This document shows positions 7,185 through 15,423 of a DNA stretch of 53,395 nt, piece after piece. Under the pieces are notes generated by a model. The model ran no database searches. It worked only from the letters and a program-made list of their open reading frames with translations, and had not been told where the DNA came from. A program made the position numbers and the translations under genes. The stretch covers positions 1 to 53,395 of the forward strand of contig CALXRP010000013.1 of assembly GCA_944390885.1 (NCBI GenBank). The letters are read 5' to 3'. The first letter of the stretch is position 1. The number at the start of each line of letters is the position of its first letter. Source of the DNA: an uncultured Alphaproteobacteria bacterium (GTDB taxonomy: Bacteria > Pseudomonadota > Alphaproteobacteria > RF32 > CAG-239).

Positions 7185-10049
7185 ATGAACGACCGGAAAA
7201 AAACAAAACAGCTTTTTAAGCTGCCGACAACAGGGATCGCATCTGCTTTATGCGGTCTTGCCCTGTTTATGTTGTTTTTTGCCTCACCGGCCGCGGCAGA
7301 AACTTCCTGCCGAGCCGGCACAGCTGCCGATATGGTTGACGTCAGCGGAATAGAATCGAGAGATCCGGGAGAAACCGTCGGAGAGTGCACACCTCCGAAA
7401 AAATGTGATGAAGAAGATTGTGTCGATGCGGCTCCGGCCGACGGGATTTCACGCGTATCATCCCGTGTCGGCAAACGCGGACAAAATTCATCCGGAGGAA
7501 CAAATGTCGGATCAACCGACCATAAAGGAACGGACTATGCCGCCAGCACCGGATCTGCCGTATACGCCGCGGCGGACGGTATTGTTCGAATTGTAAAATA
7601 TAATTGTAACGTTAATTCAAGCGGAACCGTTATCGGATACGGAAACTATGTGGCTATTGAACACGACAACGGAATGTGGACGGTTTATGCTCACCTTTCC
7701 GGTGCAGGTGTGAGCGTCGGACAAAGAGTAACAAAAGGCCAGGTTATCGGCTTGGTCGGAAATACCGGTGGTTCAACGGGGTCACACTTGCATGTGGAAT
7801 ATCGTCAGGGCGGTTTTAAAGGTGAAGTTATTGACCCTCTGGCCGATGATGCCACAAGTTACGGACTTTGTACCGCACCGGAAGAATATACCAATAAAGG
7901 AACATCGGATAATAATGCCCAAATTACGCCGGGCGGAGGTGGAACCGGCGGTTCTGACACTTCGGGCGGCTCTTCCGCAGGTGGCGTTACAGCCAATGAA
8001 CATACCGATAAAGACTGTAATCCGGCAACCTTCAAGCAAACTTATGAAAAATGTATTTTCTGTAATTTGTTTAAAGTTGCTTTTAACACCTGTTCTTCCA
8101 TTGCAAAAAAATCTTTTGAAACTTTTGCCGATCCGGTTGCAACACTTGTGGCCGTGGGCTTTGCCATTTGGATTGCATTTTTCCTATTGTCTTATTTATC
8201 TTCTTTAAAAACAGAAGAACCGAAGCGTTTTCTTAAGGAGTTGTTGCAAAAGGCTTTTGTTGTTTTGTTTGTTTATATGTTCTTAAAATCTGATTCCGCC
8301 TCTTTTATGAGCATTGCCCTGGATCCGATTTTTAATACGGGTTTTAAACTCGCCCAATTGGCCATGGATGGTACCGAATGCAGCGGCGATTATGGGATTC
8401 TGGCTGACGGCGGGCTGCCGGCATCAATGGGAAACAGCATTATTTGCACAATCAAAGCCATTCAAGACAAATTGACCAATCTTATGGCGATGGGAACATC
8501 GTCCATGTGTGTGGCCATTTATGTAAAAGCTTATTTCGGCGTCTTTCCTCATTTGGGATATTTGATTGCGGGAATCGGCATGTGGATCGGGGCTTTGCTT
8601 TTGTTATTTATTTTTCCGTTTTTGATGTTGGATTCCGTTTTGCGCATGGGCGTGGCCTGTGCTTTGCTTCCGGCCGCCATCGGCGCATATGCTTTTGGCT
8701 GGACAAGGCAGTATGTTGACAGAATATGGGAAACATTTTTACATGCTATGTTCCAGTTTGTCTTTTTGACAATCGTTATTTTGATTATCTGCAATGCCCT
8801 GGAAAATATTATGATCGGAGCTGTCAGCGATGAAGAAATTTCACAAGGAATGTGGATGGTTGCACTTAATCGCTTGAAATGGACAGGTGTTCCATTTTTA
8901 AAGACGATTTTTGTCATCTTGCTGGCTTGGGCCGTCCTTGGTCAAATAGCCTCCTTTGCCCGCTCCTTTGCCTCAACGATTTCTACAAGAGATGAGGCTC
9001 GCAATATTGGCGGTATGGCTGCTTCTGCCGCAAAAGGAATCTTTAACCGGACAGCAAAACCGGCTTTACAAAAAGTCGGAAATGAAATGGGAAATGCGGC
9101 CAGAAATGCCGGTAATGCCGCAAAATCTTTTGCCGTTCGGCGTTACCAAAATTATAAGGCCAACAAATTTATGGATGCAGATTATCGGTCACGTAAAGGA
9201 ATTACGGAAGGAAAAGACGAAAACGGAAATGTCACCTATACAAAAAATTCCCGATCCTGGTTCCTACAGCGCAAAAAACAGACAACACTGACGCTTAACG
9301 GCGATCAACAGGTTTGGACGAAAGAGAAGCGCTTATCCCCGACAACAATTCAACGGACGCAGATTGCCGGCGATGTTAAAACGGAAAGTGTTATCAAAAA
9401 CGGCACAACCGTCAGTGAAAAAGTTGAATTTAATAATAAGAAGAATCAAAATCTGCTGGCTTATGACAAAATCGACACGTCAGCCGTGGAAGAACTGCGC
9501 CGTAATAATGCCGGCAATCTTGAAGCTATCAACAAGGCTATTTTGTATCAGGCTATGGAAGCCAGAATGCCAGGCGTTATCAACAGCCATTTTGAACTCC
9601 GACACATGAAAGACAACGGACAGCTTCAGGTTTCAAAGGATGAAAACGGTGATGAGGTTATGTCTATAACCAAGACAGAACAAAACGGCACGCGCCATAT
9701 TTACTCCATGATTACGGCTGCTGACGGTACCGTTACGACGGCTTATGAAAAAATTAAAGCCGACGGCAAAGCCGAAATTTTGCGCAGTAACGGTTTGATG
9801 AACAAAAAAACAACTCTTGTCTATGATAATGACGGAAAAGTCAAAAACGGAAGTGCAAGAAGTTCTTATGCCGCTGCACGACATTTGACGCAGAATCATT
9901 CTTCTGCTGCCGTAGATTCTTTTGGAAACCTGGCTTCGTATATGCCTTCAAAAGAAAGGCTGGGGCTGAATGACAAGGAATGGGAAGAATTTTGCAAGCA
10001 GCAACTTAATGAACGTAAAAACAGAACATTAAGTGAGTTTGCCGACTAA
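7185..10049 (+). CDS. VirB6/TrbL-like protein 4 fused to an M23 (LytM) peptidoglycan hydrolase (954 aa)
   Basis: ATG at 7185 is preferred over TTG at 7179 because GAGG (7173-7176) is correctly spaced. Residues 1-38 are a signal peptide or anchor ending SPAAAE. Residues about 100-215 are an M23 domain with HKGTD (HxxxD zinc site), YAHLS and HLHVEYR (HxH zinc and catalytic site), so all catalytic residues are present. A Gly/Ser-rich linker leads to a CIFCNLFKV motif and TrbL/VirB6 helices (about residues 310-600). NIGGMAASA then opens a soluble C-terminal region of about 330 residues, rich in Thr/Asn/Lys and probably beta-structured, which I do not recognise. The predicted periplasmic endopeptidase could cut peptidoglycan crosslinks where the T4SS assembles, replacing VirB1. 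Last gene of the VirB6-like block. Confidence 0.88.
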   Translation: MNDRKKTKQLFKLPTTGIASALCGLALFMLFFASPAAAETSCRAGTAADMVDVSGIESRDPGETVGECTPPKKCDEEDCVDAAPADGISRVSSRVGKRGQNSSGGTNVGSTDHKGTDYAASTGSAVYAAADGIVRIVKYNCNVNSSGTVIGYGNYVAIEHDNGMWTVYAHLSGAGVSVGQRVTKGQVIGLVGNTGGSTGSHLHVEYRQGGFKGEVIDPLADDATSYGLCTAPEEYTNKGTSDNNAQITPGGGGTGGSDTSGGSSAGGVTANEHTDKDCNPATFKQTYEKCIFCNLFKVAFNTCSSIAKKSFETFADPVATLVAVGFAIWIAFFLLSYLSSLKTEEPKRFLKELLQKAFVVLFVYMFLKSDSASFMSIALDPIFNTGFKLAQLAMDGTECSGDYGILADGGLPASMGNSIICTIKAIQDKLTNLMAMGTSSMCVAIYVKAYFGVFPHLGYLIAGIGMWIGALLLLFIFPFLMLDSVLRMGVACALLPAAIGAYAFGWTRQYVDRIWETFLHAMFQFVFLTIVILIICNALENIMIGAVSDEEISQGMWMVALNRLKWTGVPFLKTIFVILLAWAVLGQIASFARSFASTISTRDEARNIGGMAASAAKGIFNRTAKPALQKVGNEMGNAARNAGNAAKSFAVRRYQNYKANKFMDADYRSRKGITEGKDENGNVTYTKNSRSWFLQRKKQTTLTLNGDQQVWTKEKRLSPTTIQRTQIAGDVKTESVIKNGTTVSEKVEFNNKKNQNLLAYDKIDTSAVEELRRNNAGNLEAINKAILYQAMEARMPGVINSHFELRHMKDNGQLQVSKDENGDEVMSITKTEQNGTRHIYSMITAADGTVTTAYEKIKADGKAEILRSNGLMNKKTTLVYDNDGKVKNGSARSSYAAARHLTQNHSSAAVDSFGNLASYMPSKERLGLNDKEWEEFCKQQLNERKNRTLSEFAD

Positions 10050-10064
10050 TAAAACCGTTTTGGC

Positions 10065-10129
10065 AATTGTACACAATTTTGTTTTTTTTGTACTATTTTC
10101 TTGATTAATTTAAGTTTATTGAATATGTT
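10065..10129 (+). promoter_or_regulatory. Promoter and candidate operator of the XRE regulator
   Basis: TTGATT (10101-10106), a 17-base spacer and TATGTT (10124-10129) form a plausible sigma70 promoter. Just upstream is a perfect palindrome AATTGT-AC-ACAATT (10065-10078), then TTGTACTA (10088-10095). The palindrome is a natural candidate binding site for the HTH protein encoded next. Autoregulation is an inference. Confidence 0.5.
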
Positions 10130-10173
10130 GATGTTAACAGATTTGATCGTTACACAACAAGAGGTAAAATTAA

Positions 10174-11154
10174 ATGGAAGAAATTATTTTCCCGAACCAA
10201 ATCAGAATGTACCGCAGACTCCGCGGCCGTTCAATGCAAGAGCTTGCTGATCATTTGTCCGTCAGCCTTTCCGCGATTTCCAAAATTGAAAAAGGGTATC
10301 GCCGGGTTGATCAGGAGCAGTTGGTCAGAGTGGCTGAATTTTTGGACTGCCCGTTGCAGGATTTGTTCGTTAACGAGCAGAACTCTCAGCAAGAGGTCGT
10401 ACAAGCTTGGAGGCGCGAACAGGAAAGAAGGAATAAAATTAACGAAAAAACCGGTTTGAAAACTCTTGGCGCCGGATTGAGACAAATCCGTAACGATAAA
10501 AACCTTACCTTGATTGAAGTTGCCGAAAGCGCAGACATGACGCTTTCCGTTTATCACAGAATTGAAATGGGGCAAAGGGAAGTTTCTGACAAAGAATTTA
10601 AAAATATCGCGAAAGCGTTAAGCGTTTCTCCCGATGAACTCAGAGAGAGCATTAAATCGCTTGAAGATCGCGGTATGTTGGAAGAAATTATTCAGCGCAA
10701 CGATGCGAAGTATAAGCTTTTGTCTTCTCCGCGCGGTGCAATTTCTGCATTTAGCGCCCCGAATATTCCGGAAACAACAAGAATGCCTGTTTACGGTGTG
10801 GCCGGAAAGAACGGAGATATTATTGTTGATCCCGAACAAGAGATTAAAAAAGTTTTCCGTCCGGCACAATTGGCTAACAAAAAAGATGCTTATGCCATTA
10901 ACCTTTGTACCAGAAGATTGGGAAGCCTGTTGCCGACGCGTTCGATTTTGTTTGTTGATCCGCAAGATGTGGTCAGCGTCGGAGATATTGCTTTGTATTA
11001 TGCCGAAGAAGGCTCTACGGAAGCAAAAGTTTTGAGCATTCGTGAAGATGAAAATGGAGCTCTTTACGGTTTGCGTTATAATCCGGACGAGCGGATAGAA
11101 ATCGGAAACGATGATCTCTGTCGGGTTCATAAGGTTGTTGCCATTAACCTTTAA
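10174..11154 (+). CDS. XRE-family regulator with two HTH domains and an S24-like C-terminal domain (326 aa)
   Basis: The ATG follows AGAGGT. Residues 5-65 form one HTH_3 domain (MQELADHLSVSLSAISKIEKG) and residues about 95-155 a second (LIEVAESADMTLSVYHRIEMG). Residues about 205-326 look like the LexA/C1 S24 fold (PVYGVAGKNG near the usual cleavage region, then RSILFVDP and DIALYYAE). Aligning back from the VDP strand, the usual GDSM serine position is occupied by Arg, so self-cleavage is not expected. The domain may instead dimerise or sense a ligand. It stands alone between the VirB6-like block and the repeat-protein genes, with its own promoter and terminator, so it is the likely local regulator of the secretion genes. 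Targets are not proven. Confidence 0.88.
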   Translation: MEEIIFPNQIRMYRRLRGRSMQELADHLSVSLSAISKIEKGYRRVDQEQLVRVAEFLDCPLQDLFVNEQNSQQEVVQAWRREQERRNKINEKTGLKTLGAGLRQIRNDKNLTLIEVAESADMTLSVYHRIEMGQREVSDKEFKNIAKALSVSPDELRESIKSLEDRGMLEEIIQRNDAKYKLLSSPRGAISAFSAPNIPETTRMPVYGVAGKNGDIIVDPEQEIKKVFRPAQLANKKDAYAINLCTRRLGSLLPTRSILFVDPQDVVSVGDIALYYAEEGSTEAKVLSIREDENGALYGLRYNPDERIEIGNDDLCRVHKVVAINL

Positions 11155-11171
11155 CTTTGCAAGAAGTTATG

Positions 11172-11202
11172 AAACCCCGTTTTGAAAAAAGCGGGGTTTT
11201 TT
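11172..11202 (+). terminator. Intrinsic terminator after the XRE regulator
   Basis: AACCCCG (11173-11179) pairs with CGGGGTT (11192-11198), with further T/A pairing inside the loop, and is followed by a T run. It lies 18 bases after the regulator stop codon. Confidence 0.85.
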
Positions 11203-11292
11203 CTTATTTCTACCGCTTTTATTAACCTGAAATTTACGAGATAAGCGTTATCATACAACAGGTATGGGAAAATATTTTGCAGGGCAAGAAAT

Positions 11293-14200
11293 TTGGCAGA
11301 GGAATACAGACCAAATATAAACCGTTTTAAAAACAAATCAGGAGACGGAGAAGATCCGATCCTGGTTGCCCAGCGCTTTTTAAATATTTTCAGACAATTA
11401 CATATTTTTGATGAAAAAAGGCACGCCGAATTTAAGGCTCAAATTCTTGCCCTGCCGCCAGAGATCCGAAATTCTTTTAATGTCCTGCCGGGCGGACAGG
11501 CCTTGCAGGAATATGCCGATGAAGTTGTCAGAGAAGCCGGCGGACAGCCTGTTGACAATGCCGGCGCAGCTCCGGCGCAAGGAAATATTTTATCGGCAGC
11601 CATAGCAGAATCAAGCGCTCCGCAACAACCTCAACAAGCAACCCCGGCAGCTCCTCAGCCTGTGTCGGCAGCTCCGCAAATTATCCAAACCGGTCCGGGC
11701 AAGATTGTTGCAGACGAAGCTTTTGCCCAAACTCTTGCGCAAGCTTTTGCAAAAGCCCTGCAGTTTTCTGATAATAACAAAAAAGAAGATATTAAAGAGC
11801 TGATTGCGGCCATCAGGGAATCGAAAAACACGGCTGCTCCGATCCAGCCGCAGGAATCACCGGCCGCGCAAATTCAACAACCGGCTGCCGGAAGTCCTGC
11901 GGAATCGCGGCTGGTGGCTGATGAAGAATTTGCTCAGACGCTGGCTCGGTCTTTTGCTAAAGCCTTGCAATTTTCTGACGCCAACAAAAAAGAAGATATC
12001 AAAGAACTGATTGCGGCAATAAGAGACTCCAAAACAACGGCGGAACCGGCATCCCGATCTGAAGAAAACGCTTCCGGGCAAGCGCTCCATCTAACGGCAG
12101 ATGAAAATTTTGCCCAAATGCTGGCGCAATCTTTTACACAGGCGTTAGAAAACGTTAATGCCGGGCAAAAAGGCGATATGAGAGAATTGATTGAGGCAAT
12201 CAAAGGAATCAGGATTGATATACCGCAGCCGGTTGCACAATCTCAGCCTTCTCTTTCTGAAGCACCGACCAGTTCTTCTTCCCAGCTTAATATTGACAGC
12301 AACTTTGCTCAGATTTTGGCTCAGTCTTTTGCTTCTGCTCTTGAGATGTCAAATGCCGGACGAAAAGAAGAAATGCAAGAACTGATTGCCGCCATCAGAG
12401 AATCTGCCGTATCAAAAGCTCCGCTGCAGGGCGGCGAGTTACAGGCAACACCTGCTGCTTCCCAACCGCAAGCCCCGATGACGGTGATTGCCGATGAAAG
12501 TTTTGCTCACACCATTTCGCAGAGTTTTTCAAGCGCCCTTGAAACTTTTGGACAATCTCAGGCCAATGGTTTTAAGGCTCTTGCCGAGGCGTTTAAAGAA
12601 AGTTCAAAAGAAATTCGTCCGGCTGCCGGAAGCGATTTTGCTGCAGTAGAGAATCAGCCGGCTATGGTCAAAGTTATTGCCGATGAAGGATTTGCCTCAA
12701 CGATTGCCAAAAGTTTTTCGTCCGCAATAAGTTTTTCTGATCAGAAACGTATGGCCGAGATGGAAAAACTGGTTCAGGCCATTCAGGCAAACCAGCCCCA
12801 TGTTGTTTATACGGCGGGAGAATCCGCTCCGGTTCAAACTGCCGCACCGGTCTTCAGTAATGATAATCTGGTTAAAGAAATCACCGAGGCATTGAGCTCG
12901 GCAATCAGTTCGTCTAAAACGGAAACCATTGAATTGGCAAAAGCCGTTAAAGAAACGCAAAACGAATTAGCAAGAATCCTGTTGCAGAACAATATTCAAA
13001 ACAATACTGCCGCTGCCAATAATAATGCCAACAATATTCATATTAACAATGCACCGATTATTTTGCCGATAGATGAGATTGTCGGAAAAGTGGTTGAAGC
13101 ACAGTCCGGTTTTTTGAAAGAAATGTCCCATAACCAGACAGCAGAACTTTCTTCCGTTATTTCAGCCGCCTTAAAAGAAAGCCAAGAGCTCTCGAGCCGG
13201 ACAATTATTGATGCCATTAAGGCCTTTCAGGAGGAGAATCTTAAACTGATCCGGGCCATGCCGGTACAGATCAAAGAAGTCAGAGTTCAGGAAACGCCGG
13301 TTTCAGACATTTCGCAGGCTGCCGTTCAGACCATTGTACCGGTCAGAGAAAAAGACGAGCTTTCTTATGATGATCAGGAAAATACAGCCCAAACGGATGA
13401 GGAACAATTCTCCGCTGCGGATATTGCCGAACCTTTTGAAGAATCGAAAAAGAAAAAGAAAAAAAAGAAGAAGAAAAAATCTAAACAAGAAGAAAGCCTT
13501 CAGGAGCCGCTTTCTATTCCTCAGTCTGTACAAGAAGATTCCGCAAAAGGAAAGACTTTGCCGGAATCCAGTGCTTTTCTTGACGTTTCATTGTTTGGCG
13601 ATACGGAAGATGAAGATATTAATTCTCTGCTGCCCAAAACATCTGATGATTTTGGTATTGAGAACATTTCTTTTGATGAAGACGAGACCGCCCCGATTTC
13701 CGACGGAGTAACAGACACGGCCGACTTTACGAATAATACGCCGGAGAGCCCTGTTGAACCGGATGAAGATTTTGTTTTTGAACAACCGGAAGAAGCTGTC
13801 GAAGAAAACCTTTCTGAAGATGAGGAAGATTTGGTTCCATCCGATGAGGAACTTTCTGCACAAGAAGAAAATTTCCTGTCGGAGAATCCGATTTCGGAAT
13901 CTGATCCGACTGAAGAAATTTCGACCGAATCCGCTCCTCTTTCGGAAGAAGCGGCTGAAGACGAGGCTTTGAAAGACGACGATGTTATTCAGCCGACCAA
14001 GAAAACGGCTCGCAATAGTTTGTTTGATGATATCAACCGCTCAATCAAAAACAGCAGCAGGATAGATTTTGATCGTTATATTAAATCGGAATTTGAATCT
14101 GCGACTATAGATGAGGACGAGGTTTCCAGTGCAGACTGGGGATTTACAACAGCTCCCGAGCCGGAACCGGAAGCTCCTGTTTCCGAATATAAAGGCTGGA

Positions 14201-14706
14201 CATCAGAAAATGAAGAAGATGAAAACGGTACAGAGAATCAGGATTGGGAATGGGAGTATGAGGAAGAATCCAGCGACGGACAAGAGAACCAAGCTGTTTC
14301 CGAGGGTATAGAAGGACAGGACTGGGAGTGGGAATACGAAGAAGAATCTGCCGACGGAACCGAAGGACAAGACTGGGTATGGGAATATGAAGAGGTGCCC
14401 GCAGACAATGAAGCAGCAGCCCTTCAGTCCGCAGCGGAAAATTCCGATCAGGATTGGGAATGGGTTTATGAAGAAAATTATGACACCTTTACGGTTTACG
14501 GGCAAGATATTGACCGTTCTTCTCCCATGCAGCTGACTGCCGGAATTTTGATTGAAGACGGCCGAAGCAACTCGCGCCAAAATATGCAAAAACGCCTTGT
14601 TCTCGCCCCGGCCGACAAGATCTCTCTGCCGGACGGCATTATGATTGCCGAGCTGCAAAATACCAATGACCAGCCGCAGCCTTATCCCGGCAATGCGGAT
14701 ATCTGA
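11293..14706 (+). CDS. Large soluble repeat protein: seven 45-residue repeats, poly-Lys, acidic DWEWEYEE tail (1137 aa)
   Basis: Translation starts at TTG (11293), with AGGG at 11281-11284; there is no better in-frame ATG nearby. No signal peptide or membrane helix is seen. Residues about 135-560 hold seven degenerate units of the form VADExFAQTLAQSFAKALQF, then KKEDIKELIAAIRESK, separated by Pro/Gln/Ala linkers. Each unit looks like one or two amphipathic helices. An Asn-rich stretch and more helices follow, then 11 consecutive Lys (near residue 725), a long Glu/Asp-rich region, and four DW(E/V)W(E/V)YEE motifs (about residues 982-1062). A conserved-looking end (QNMQKRLVLAPADKISLP) closes it. 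Function is unknown. Position suggests a cytoplasmic scaffold, adaptor or secreted substrate of the T4SS. It heads the operon that runs to 17471. Confidence 0.82.
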   Translation: MAEEYRPNINRFKNKSGDGEDPILVAQRFLNIFRQLHIFDEKRHAEFKAQILALPPEIRNSFNVLPGGQALQEYADEVVREAGGQPVDNAGAAPAQGNILSAAIAESSAPQQPQQATPAAPQPVSAAPQIIQTGPGKIVADEAFAQTLAQAFAKALQFSDNNKKEDIKELIAAIRESKNTAAPIQPQESPAAQIQQPAAGSPAESRLVADEEFAQTLARSFAKALQFSDANKKEDIKELIAAIRDSKTTAEPASRSEENASGQALHLTADENFAQMLAQSFTQALENVNAGQKGDMRELIEAIKGIRIDIPQPVAQSQPSLSEAPTSSSSQLNIDSNFAQILAQSFASALEMSNAGRKEEMQELIAAIRESAVSKAPLQGGELQATPAASQPQAPMTVIADESFAHTISQSFSSALETFGQSQANGFKALAEAFKESSKEIRPAAGSDFAAVENQPAMVKVIADEGFASTIAKSFSSAISFSDQKRMAEMEKLVQAIQANQPHVVYTAGESAPVQTAAPVFSNDNLVKEITEALSSAISSSKTETIELAKAVKETQNELARILLQNNIQNNTAAANNNANNIHINNAPIILPIDEIVGKVVEAQSGFLKEMSHNQTAELSSVISAALKESQELSSRTIIDAIKAFQEENLKLIRAMPVQIKEVRVQETPVSDISQAAVQTIVPVREKDELSYDDQENTAQTDEEQFSAADIAEPFEESKKKKKKKKKKKSKQEESLQEPLSIPQSVQEDSAKGKTLPESSAFLDVSLFGDTEDEDINSLLPKTSDDFGIENISFDEDETAPISDGVTDTADFTNNTPESPVEPDEDFVFEQPEEAVEENLSEDEEDLVPSDEELSAQEENFLSENPISESDPTEEISTESAPLSEEAAEDEALKDDDVIQPTKKTARNSLFDDINRSIKNSSRIDFDRYIKSEFESATIDEDEVSSADWGFTTAPEPEPEAPVSEYKGWTSENEEDENGTENQDWEWEYEEESSDGQENQAVSEGIEGQDWEWEYEEESADGTEGQDWVWEYEEVPADNEAAALQSAAENSDQDWEWVYEENYDTFTVYGQDIDRSSPMQLTAGILIEDGRSNSRQNMQKRLVLAPADKISLPDGIMIAELQNTNDQPQPYPGNADI
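11690..12975 (+). repeat. Seven degenerate ~45-codon repeats inside the 1137-aa protein gene
   Basis: The units begin near 11698, 11908, 12088, 12292, 12478, 12664 and 12850. Units 1 and 2 are the most alike (QTLAxxFAKALQFSDxNKKE shared), which points to recent duplication. The later ones have drifted. Confidence 0.75.
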
Positions 14707-14781
14707 GCGTAAGCTAAAAAAGTGATTTACAAAGAGACGCAGCTCATTTAGAGTAAAAATGTGGATTTTTAGGAGTATGCC

Positions 14782-15414
14782 ATGGAAGAAAATAATACTG
14801 AGCCTCAGGCCCCCGTATCACAAGATACGATGTGGTATCTGAACAATTATATTCTGCTCCGCGATTATCTGGACAGGACAATTGCACGGATTGCCGCAAG
14901 GTGTGTGCGTTCCGGCAATATTGCCATGGAAGAATACCCTTTTTACGGATATATCCTTGACGTTTTGGAAGAAATCTGCGATACGGGGGATTTTGTTCTG
15001 ACACATCCGGAACTTTATCCTTATGTCGAGAAAAAAATTAAAGGCGGACTGGCCGGGCTGAAAAAAGATTTGCAGGAATACAAGCTTGAGCTTAAAAGCA
15101 ATGCCACGCCGGAAATGATTAAAGACGACAAAGGCGAACTTGAAAAAATGAAAAAAGCTCTCGGCATTACCGAGGATGATAAGGCTTTTGATCCGACCGC
15201 CGGCGCAGGTATGAGCATGAACGACGTGGTGGACAAGATTTTGAGGGAAAATACCGGAAGCGGTCTGAATCAGGAAGACGACCTGCCGGTTCCGGAAATT
15301 AAATCTTTTGAAGAACACGAAAAGGAAATGGCCAAAGCCCAACAGCAGGAAAAAGTTCAGGCTCAGATTAATGCTGCCAAAGCCTCCCAAAACAAACCGG
15401 AAGGACAATCTTAA
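14782..15414 (+). CDS. Hypothetical soluble protein (210 aa)
   Basis: AGGAG is six bases before the ATG. The N-terminal half (residues about 15-110) is a compact, probably helical domain (TMWYLNNYILLRDYLDR, then YPFYGYILDVLEEI). The C-terminal half is charged, Lys/Glu/Gln-rich and probably coiled coil or disordered. It has no signal peptide or TM helix. It lies between the repeat protein and a lipoprotein in the same operon. I recognise no family. A cytoplasmic accessory or chaperone role in secretion is possible but unproven. Confidence 0.75.
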   Translation: MEENNTEPQAPVSQDTMWYLNNYILLRDYLDRTIARIAARCVRSGNIAMEEYPFYGYILDVLEEICDTGDFVLTHPELYPYVEKKIKGGLAGLKKDLQEYKLELKSNATPEMIKDDKGELEKMKKALGITEDDKAFDPTAGAGMSMNDVVDKILRENTGSGLNQEDDLPVPEIKSFEEHEKEMAKAQQQEKVQAQINAAKASQNKPEGQS

Positions 15415-15423
15415 GGACTGAAA

